A stretch of DNA of 6,767 nt, from NCBI GenBank assembly GCA_021793875.1, contig JAJYRX010000081.1, positions 1 to 6,767 of the forward strand, read 5' to 3'. The notes under the pieces are model-generated. The model was not told where the DNA came from. It worked only from the letters and a program-made list of their open reading frames with translations, and searched no databases. Position 1 is the first letter of the stretch. Each line of letters begins with the position of its first letter. Below, piece after piece: positions 6,615 through 6,767 of the stretch. Source of the stretch: Pseudomonadota bacterium (lineage in GTDB: Bacteria; Pseudomonadota; Gammaproteobacteria; Burkholderiales; Burkholderiaceae_B). Made by a program: the position numbers and the translations under genes.

Positions 6615-6767
6615 GAGCGCACAAGGATTTGCTGTTTTACATAGTGCGCCTTATCGAGTCTTTACTATTTAAGAGTAAAAGAGCAGATTACTACGCGTAT
6701 CTGGCCTATCTTTTACAAGGCTCTGATGGAAAAATTACTCTTAAGGGCATTTTCGCTCAAAGATCGG
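6611..6767 (+). CDS. pilR: PilR family type IVb pilus inner-membrane platform protein, N-terminal part (3' end outside window)
   Basis: The first 52 codons are visible. PilR belongs to the GspF/PilC family of polytopic membrane proteins that form the platform on which the PilQ ATPase acts. The segment RADYYAYLAYLLQGSDGKITLKGIF (25-49) matches the typical cytoplasmic start of this family, in which a helix with YYEYLADLLE-type pattern is followed by a short G-K-x-T-L-x-x-IF motif. The start codon overlaps the pilQ stop as ATGA, with GAAGAG at 6601-6606 just upstream. The GspF domains themselves lie past the right edge, so the call rests on this short match plus gene order. Confidence 0.85.
   Translation, partial: MRAHKDLLFYIVRLIESLLFKSKRADYYAYLAYLLQGSDGKITLKGIFAQRS

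Noticed and set aside
6347..6622. Reverse-strand open frame over the pilQ end
   Set aside because: Shadow of the pilQ C-terminal coding sequence and the pilR start.

Overview
The window reads as the left part of a type IVb (R64 thin-pilus / PilN-PilO2-PilP-PilQ family) pilus assembly operon, lying just downstream of the end of a glycerol-3-phosphate ABC-transporter binding-protein gene. Two periplasmic/outer-membrane lipoproteins, Sec signal peptides and an outer-membrane secretin point to a Gram-negative proteobacterium. The DNA is fairly AT-rich. The ugpB-like tail and the pilus gene set would fit a low-GC beta-proteobacterium (for example an Alcaligenaceae relative), but the genus cannot be read from the sequence and this placement is weak. 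Nothing in the window (no tra, mob or rep gene) shows a plasmid; the Ugp gene makes a chromosomal site more likely.

Layout. 1-609: C-terminal 200 or so residues of a UgpB-like protein, closed by a clear rho-independent terminator at 628-662. 663-843: AT-rich spacer that should hold the pilus promoter and a long leader; only a weak promoter candidate and a small dyad can be pointed to. 844-6767: six tightly packed genes on the + strand: a hybrid lipoprotein (VirB9/TrbG C-terminal-type domain followed by a TcpQ/PilL domain), PilN secretin, PilO2, PilP, PilQ ATPase and the first 52 codons of PilR. Every junction is an overlap or direct abutment (ATGA, TAA-ATG, 14-nt overlap, ATGA, ATGA), so the genes are almost certainly co-transcribed and translationally coupled. 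The operon continues beyond the right edge, where pilS, a peptidase, minor pilins and possibly an adhesin would be expected.

How they work together. The hybrid lipoprotein and PilN should form the outer-membrane channel, PilO and PilP the inner-membrane/periplasmic bridge, PilR the inner-membrane platform, and PilQ the cytoplasmic ATPase that drives pilin polymerisation. The most unusual item is the first gene. In R64, PilL carries the TcpQ-type domain and a separate small PilM gene lies between pilL and pilN. Here there is no pilM, and the TcpQ domain is joined to a segment that resembles the VirB7-binding C-terminal domain of the type IV secretion protein VirB9. No CRISPR array, tRNA, rRNA or insertion sequence was seen.
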